From NCBI RefSeq assembly GCF_004366075.1, contig NZ_SODU01000004.1:1-64000 (forward strand): a DNA stretch of 64,000 nucleotides, written 5' to 3'. The notes beneath the pieces are model-generated. The model had not been told where the DNA came from. It saw only the letters and a list, made by a program, of their open reading frames with translations, and searched no databases. Position 1 is the first letter of the stretch. Every line of letters starts with the position of its first letter. The stretch comes from Kribbella pratensis. Lineage in GTDB: Bacteria; Actinomycetota; Actinomycetes; Propionibacteriales; Kribbellaceae. Positions 60,356 to 64,000 of the stretch are shown here, piece after piece. The translations under genes and the position numbers were made by a program.

Positions 60356-62362
60356 GTGGCTGCACAGTCGAGCGGGCAGTCGAAGAGACGGCTGGGGACG
60401 ACGGTCGCGCTGACGCTTGCCTGCGTCCTGGTCTGCGGCGTCGCGTTCGCCGGTGCCGTCTTCGTCCTGATGCCAGGCGCTCGGGACCGCAGTACGACGC
60501 CCATCGCCGCCGGTTCCGCGACGCCGTCGACTCCCGGCCCGCGACCCACCCCGAGGCCGAGCGTCCCGGACTCGACCTCGAGCGAGGAGCCGCTGCCGGG
60601 CGTCGACACCCCGGCCACTCCCCCGCCGTCGACCCCGGTCGCGAACACCGGCACCTACGAATGCCCCGGATTCAGCGGTATCGAATCGAACGTCCCGCTG
60701 TCGATGCTGATGAACGACACGTTCTCCTGGGGCGACGATCCGCCGTACAAGGTCGGCAACGGGAGCGGTGACGTCAACTGGCGTTCCGACCCGTACAAGA
60801 AGCCGAGCTGGTACATGTGGCTGCACTCGCTGCGCTGGCTGGGCAACGGCATCACCGCAGGGCAGCGTGGTGATCGCAAGGCGCTGACGCACGTGATGGC
60901 GATCATCCATGACTGGGTGCGGGACAACCCGTACACGTGGAAGGGCGATGTCGGCGCGTGGGAGGCCACGATGCACCGCACCAACGTGCTGCTGTGCGCC
61001 CGCCAAGCCGTCCTCACCGGCTTGAAGGTCAGCTCGCTGCCGACGCAGTACGCCTGGCTCGACAAGGCGCTCATCGACCATGCGCAGTTCATGATCGTGA
61101 ACTGGAGCGGGCCGTCGAACCACGGGACGGACGAGAGCATCGCCCTGTTCGGCGTCGGGTGCACGCTGAAGCGGCCGGAGCTGAAGACGCTGGCCGTGGA
61201 CCGCTTGTCGCAGGCGATCACGAAGGCGATCGACACGCAGGGCTCGACGAACGAGCAGTCCGTCGGGTACGCGATGTTCAACTACCTGCTGTGGGGTCGC
61301 GCGACGACTGCGCTGCAGCGGTGCGGGTCGAACCCCGGACCGGTGATCGCACAGCGGCGTGCCGCTCTGTCGGAGTGGCTGGCGCTCGCGACCAAGGCCA
61401 CAGGTGAGCTGCAGCAGGTCGGTGACGCCGTACGGCAAAAGCCGACCGGTGCGGCCGGGACCGCGCTCGATTACGTCGCCTCGCTCGGGAAGAAGGGCAC
61501 GAGACCGTCCAAGCGGGTCGCGGTCTTCGACGCCGGCTACATCTTCGGCCGGACCGGGTGGGGCGAAACGCGGCCGTTCGCGCAGGAGTCGACGTACAGC
61601 ATCCGGTACGGCGCAGCGCGGACACTGCACGGTCATGACGACCACATGTCGATCACCTACTCGTCGCACGGCAGGGACGTGCTGATCGACCCGGGGCACT
61701 CCGGGTACCAGCTCGACAAGTGGCAGGCGTGGTCGAAGAGCCAGGCCGCGCACAACGTGATGACCATCCCGTCGGCGGACACCGCGAGCGTGGTGACCCA
61801 ACTGGTCCGCGCATCGATCACACCGACCTGGGAGTCGTACTCGCTCGCTGATTCACCGGCGCCGGGTGTGACCCGGAAGCGCGACGTACTCGTGCTCAAG
61901 GATCCCGACCTGATCATCACGCTCGACCGCGGCCAGGCGACCGAGACCCAGCGGTACGAGACCCTCTGGCACCTCGCGCCGGACCAGAAGGTGACGGTCC
62001 GATCCCCTACTACTGCTGTCGCAACGAAACCAGGCGACAAGGCGAAGACGTACCTGCTGCAGATCCCGTACCAGCAACAACCGGCCGCCGACGGCATCAC
62101 CGTCGTCCAGGGTCAGCAGGACCCGGTCCAAGGCTGGTACTACCCCGACATCTTCCACCGCCAGTCGGCTCCGGTGGTCAAGTTCAACCGCAACGGGACG
62201 AGCGCGACCATCCTGAGCGCGATCGTCCCGGCAGACTCGACCGAAACCGTCACCTACAAAACCCGAACCGTCAGCGGCATGTTGTTCGTCGACCTGACCG
62301 TCGGCACCCGAAAGACGACCGTCCGGGTCCAGCAGGACGGCCGCCTCACCCGCATCAGCTGA
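60356..62362 (+). CDS. Secreted or anchored heparinase II/III-like protein
   Basis: The 668-residue protein has one N-terminal hydrophobic helix (TTVALTLACVLVCGVAFAGAV, about 16-36), a Pro/Ser/Thr linker, an alpha-helical toroid (about 130-330) with SNHGTDESIALFGVG, and a beta-sandwich (about 375-668) with HGHDDHMSITYSSHG. This is the heparinase II/III lyase layout; the His residues fit the metal or catalytic sites. It may cleave uronic-acid polysaccharides. GTG 60356 with GGAGAGG upstream is preferred. Confidence 0.78.
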   Translation: MAAQSSGQSKRRLGTTVALTLACVLVCGVAFAGAVFVLMPGARDRSTTPIAAGSATPSTPGPRPTPRPSVPDSTSSEEPLPGVDTPATPPPSTPVANTGTYECPGFSGIESNVPLSMLMNDTFSWGDDPPYKVGNGSGDVNWRSDPYKKPSWYMWLHSLRWLGNGITAGQRGDRKALTHVMAIIHDWVRDNPYTWKGDVGAWEATMHRTNVLLCARQAVLTGLKVSSLPTQYAWLDKALIDHAQFMIVNWSGPSNHGTDESIALFGVGCTLKRPELKTLAVDRLSQAITKAIDTQGSTNEQSVGYAMFNYLLWGRATTALQRCGSNPGPVIAQRRAALSEWLALATKATGELQQVGDAVRQKPTGAAGTALDYVASLGKKGTRPSKRVAVFDAGYIFGRTGWGETRPFAQESTYSIRYGAARTLHGHDDHMSITYSSHGRDVLIDPGHSGYQLDKWQAWSKSQAAHNVMTIPSADTASVVTQLVRASITPTWESYSLADSPAPGVTRKRDVLVLKDPDLIITLDRGQATETQRYETLWHLAPDQKVTVRSPTTAVATKPGDKAKTYLLQIPYQQQPAADGITVVQGQQDPVQGWYYPDIFHRQSAPVVKFNRNGTSATILSAIVPADSTETVTYKTRTVSGMLFVDLTVGTRKTTVRVQQDGRLTRIS

Positions 62363-62446
62363 TCACTGTTCGGCAGCTGCCACCCGGTCACAACCGTCGT
62401 ACCTGCCTTGTCTCTCCTGTTGAATCGATTCTTCGGGAGGTTGTGG

Positions 62447-63796
62447 ATGAGTAGGCATCCGGCGACGCGGGACCACTGCTTGAGTTTGGTGCGCAGCGTG
62501 GATCGGCCGACAGGTGGTGCACGGTACGGGCGGATGTTTCCGGACCTGGAGCCCTTGGGGACGGATCCGCACGTGCTGATGCGGGCCGGCGCCGACGGCG
62601 GGATCTGTGACGCCGCGGCGGCGCTCGATCCCGGGGCCGCGCTGGATCCTGAGGCAGGGGGCGACGCTGAGCAGGCGGCCGGCTGGCCGTTCTTCGGGCA
62701 GTTGCTGGCGCACGACACCACCGCGGACCGGTCGCCGATCGCGGGCGGAGTCGACACCGACGCGTTGCGGAACGCCCGCTCGCCGCGGCTCAACCTCGAG
62801 ATGCTGTGCGCCGACGGGCCGATCGGTGCGCCGTACCTGTTCGATCGGGACGACCCCGCCAAGTTCCTGCTCGGCGCCGGCGGGTACGACGTACCGCGGA
62901 ATCCCCAGGGTGTGGCGCTGATCGGTGACCCGCGCAACGACGTCCACCTGTTCTCGCTGAGTCTCCACGTCGCGCTTCTGCGGGCGCACAACCGGATCGT
63001 CGACAGTCTGCGGGCGAGCGGCGTACCTGAGGAGGACGTGTTCGAGCAGGCGCGGGTCACGCTCACGTGGCATTACCAGTGGATCGTCGTCCACGACTTC
63101 CTGCCGCGACTGGTCGGGCGGCCGTTGGTGGACGAGGTGCTCGAGGACGGCGGGAAGTGGTTCGCGCCGGAGCCCCTGCAGGCGTTCATCCCGCTGGAGT
63201 TCGCGGATGCGGCGTACCGCTACGGGCACGGCCAGATCCGGCACGCGTACCGACTGGTCGAGGGCGGTCCCGAGTTGCCGTTGTTCCCCGATCTGGTCGG
63301 GTTCGGGCCGGTGCGGCAGCGGCTCGATCTCACGCAGGTGTTCGACGTACCAGGACATCCGCCGGCGCAGCGGGCCAAGCGGCTCGACGGCCGGCTCGCC
63401 GCAAGCCTGATCGGCCTGCCGGAGCAGGTCACCGGCGCTGTGGACGAGACCGCGTACAAGTCCCTGGCGGTCCGCGATCTGCTGCGCGGCGACACGACCG
63501 GTCTGCCGAGTGGCGAGGAGGTCGCCAAGCTGCTCGGCGTACCGCCGCTCACCGAAGGCACCTGGCCGGGCGGTACGCCGCTGTGGTTCTACATCCTGAA
63601 GGAGTCCGAGTACCTCGGTGCGGGCGACCGCCTCGGACCGGTCGGCGGGCGGATCGTCGCCGAAGTACTGATCGGGCTGCTCCGGGCCGACCCGGCCAGC
63701 TACCTCAGCCTCGAACCGGACTGGCAGCCGAACCTCCCGGCCGCCGGCGAGACGTTCGGCCTGACCGACCTGCTCATCCCGGCCGGCTCGCACTGA
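62447..63796 (+). CDS. Animal-type heme peroxidase
   Basis: The 449-residue protein is a peroxidase-cyclooxygenase superfamily member: distal His as FGQLLAHDTTADRS (about residue 88), HNRIVDSLR (about 185) and proximal His as YGHGQIRHAYRL (about 262). There is no signal peptide. Bacterial members couple H2O2 or O2 to oxidation of halides or lipids. ATG 62447 follows GGGAGG. The 3' end overlaps the convergent NDH-2-like gene by 23 bases. Confidence 0.88.
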   Translation: MSRHPATRDHCLSLVRSVDRPTGGARYGRMFPDLEPLGTDPHVLMRAGADGGICDAAAALDPGAALDPEAGGDAEQAAGWPFFGQLLAHDTTADRSPIAGGVDTDALRNARSPRLNLEMLCADGPIGAPYLFDRDDPAKFLLGAGGYDVPRNPQGVALIGDPRNDVHLFSLSLHVALLRAHNRIVDSLRASGVPEEDVFEQARVTLTWHYQWIVVHDFLPRLVGRPLVDEVLEDGGKWFAPEPLQAFIPLEFADAAYRYGHGQIRHAYRLVEGGPELPLFPDLVGFGPVRQRLDLTQVFDVPGHPPAQRAKRLDGRLAASLIGLPEQVTGAVDETAYKSLAVRDLLRGDTTGLPSGEEVAKLLGVPPLTEGTWPGGTPLWFYILKESEYLGAGDRLGPVGGRIVAEVLIGLLRADPASYLSLEPDWQPNLPAAGETFGLTDLLIPAGSH

Positions 63797-64000
63797 GCGA
63801 CCGCGCCTTGGCCTCGGTCTGGAACGCATCGCGCGGACTCTGGACCGAGGCCAGCGACACGATGTCGCGGCTGTAGAAGAACGACACCAGCCAGATCGAC
63901 AGCACCCGCATCTTCCGGTCCCACGTCGGGACCGCGAGGACGTGGTACCCGCGGTGCATCAACCAGGCCGGCAGGCCCTTGATGACGATCCGCTTGTACT
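63774..64000 (-). CDS. C-terminus of an NDH-2-type NAD(P)H dehydrogenase, partial
   Basis: The visible 75 residues read LPAWLMHRGYHVLAVPTWDR, then RVLSIWLVSFFYSRDIVSL and end SPRDAFQTEAKARSLSASRP plus Gly. This matches the membrane-binding tail of type II NADH dehydrogenases of actinomycetes, which pass electrons from NADH to quinone. The gene is cut by the right edge of the window. Its stop lies inside the end of the peroxidase gene. Confidence 0.7.
   Translation of the reverse strand, partial: YKRIVIKGLPAWLMHRGYHVLAVPTWDRKMRVLSIWLVSFFYSRDIVSLASVQSPRDAFQTEAKARSLSASRPG

Noticed and set aside
1..64000. tRNA, rRNA, insertion sequence or prophage genes
   Set aside because: No cloverleaf, ribosomal, transposase or phage structural sequence was recognised in the window.

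Overview
The window is about 64 kb of very GC-rich, densely coding chromosomal DNA. It has many GTG starts, Tat signals, ROK, TetR and ECF regulators, many secreted carbohydrate-active enzymes, and short gaps that often contain overlapping gene ends. This fits a soil actinomycete. The protein styles (fused FAD/Rieske oxidoreductase, HelR, SBP family 5 sugar-type transporters, secreted GH27 and GH116) suggest Kribbella or a close Propionibacteriales relative, but that assignment is inference. I see no rRNA, tRNA, CRISPR array, insertion sequence or prophage.

Layout. 1-425: degenerate 60-bp tandem repeat ahead of a MuiA/DUF4139 protein. 1985-8675: membrane protein plus multicopper oxidase, LysR, DUF2505, GNAT, an ECF sigma factor with its own candidate promoter and a tiny upstream ORF, TetR/quinone oxidoreductase pair, SRPBCC protein. 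8919-15071: secreted protein, FUSC permease, a fluoride riboswitch driving two overlapping crcB genes, glycolipid-binding protein, sugar-efflux MFS. 15093-21202: GH13 enzyme, FAD/Rieske oxidoreductase, small tail-anchored protein, secreted NPP1 (necrosis-inducing type) protein, and a di-iron protein/TetR operon with a strong palindromic operator. 21357-28315: secreted GH27 alpha-galactosidase, secreted carboxylesterase, an unusual glucose-6-phosphate dehydrogenase, and a membrane-anchored protein built of two repeats. 28370-31657: HelR-type RNA polymerase recycling ATPase beside an endonuclease toxin/YezG-like immunity pair. 31683-36731: three-gene operon of ABC ATPase, permease and YncE/phosphoesterase. 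36832-41955: ferritin-like protein and cupin back to back, then a two-subunit ABC exporter. 42024-46067: two secreted proteins (one behind a structured leader), an NTF2-like/HxlR divergent pair, small proteins. 46109-54097: ROK repressor divergent from an operon of ROK sugar kinase plus a complete oligopeptide-type ABC importer that probably carries oligosaccharides. 54174-64000: kinase-like protein, Tat-exported GH116 enzyme with two nested duplicate modules, DHA2 drug exporter behind a 20-bp palindrome, heparinase-like protein, animal-type heme peroxidase and the 3' end of an NDH-2-like gene.

The most rewarding places to look are the folded leader RNA and leader peptide at 42857-43077, the toxin/immunity/HelR block with its 14-bp inverted repeat at 30911-30961, the GH116 protein with nested repeats, and the orphan palindrome in front of the DHA2 exporter.
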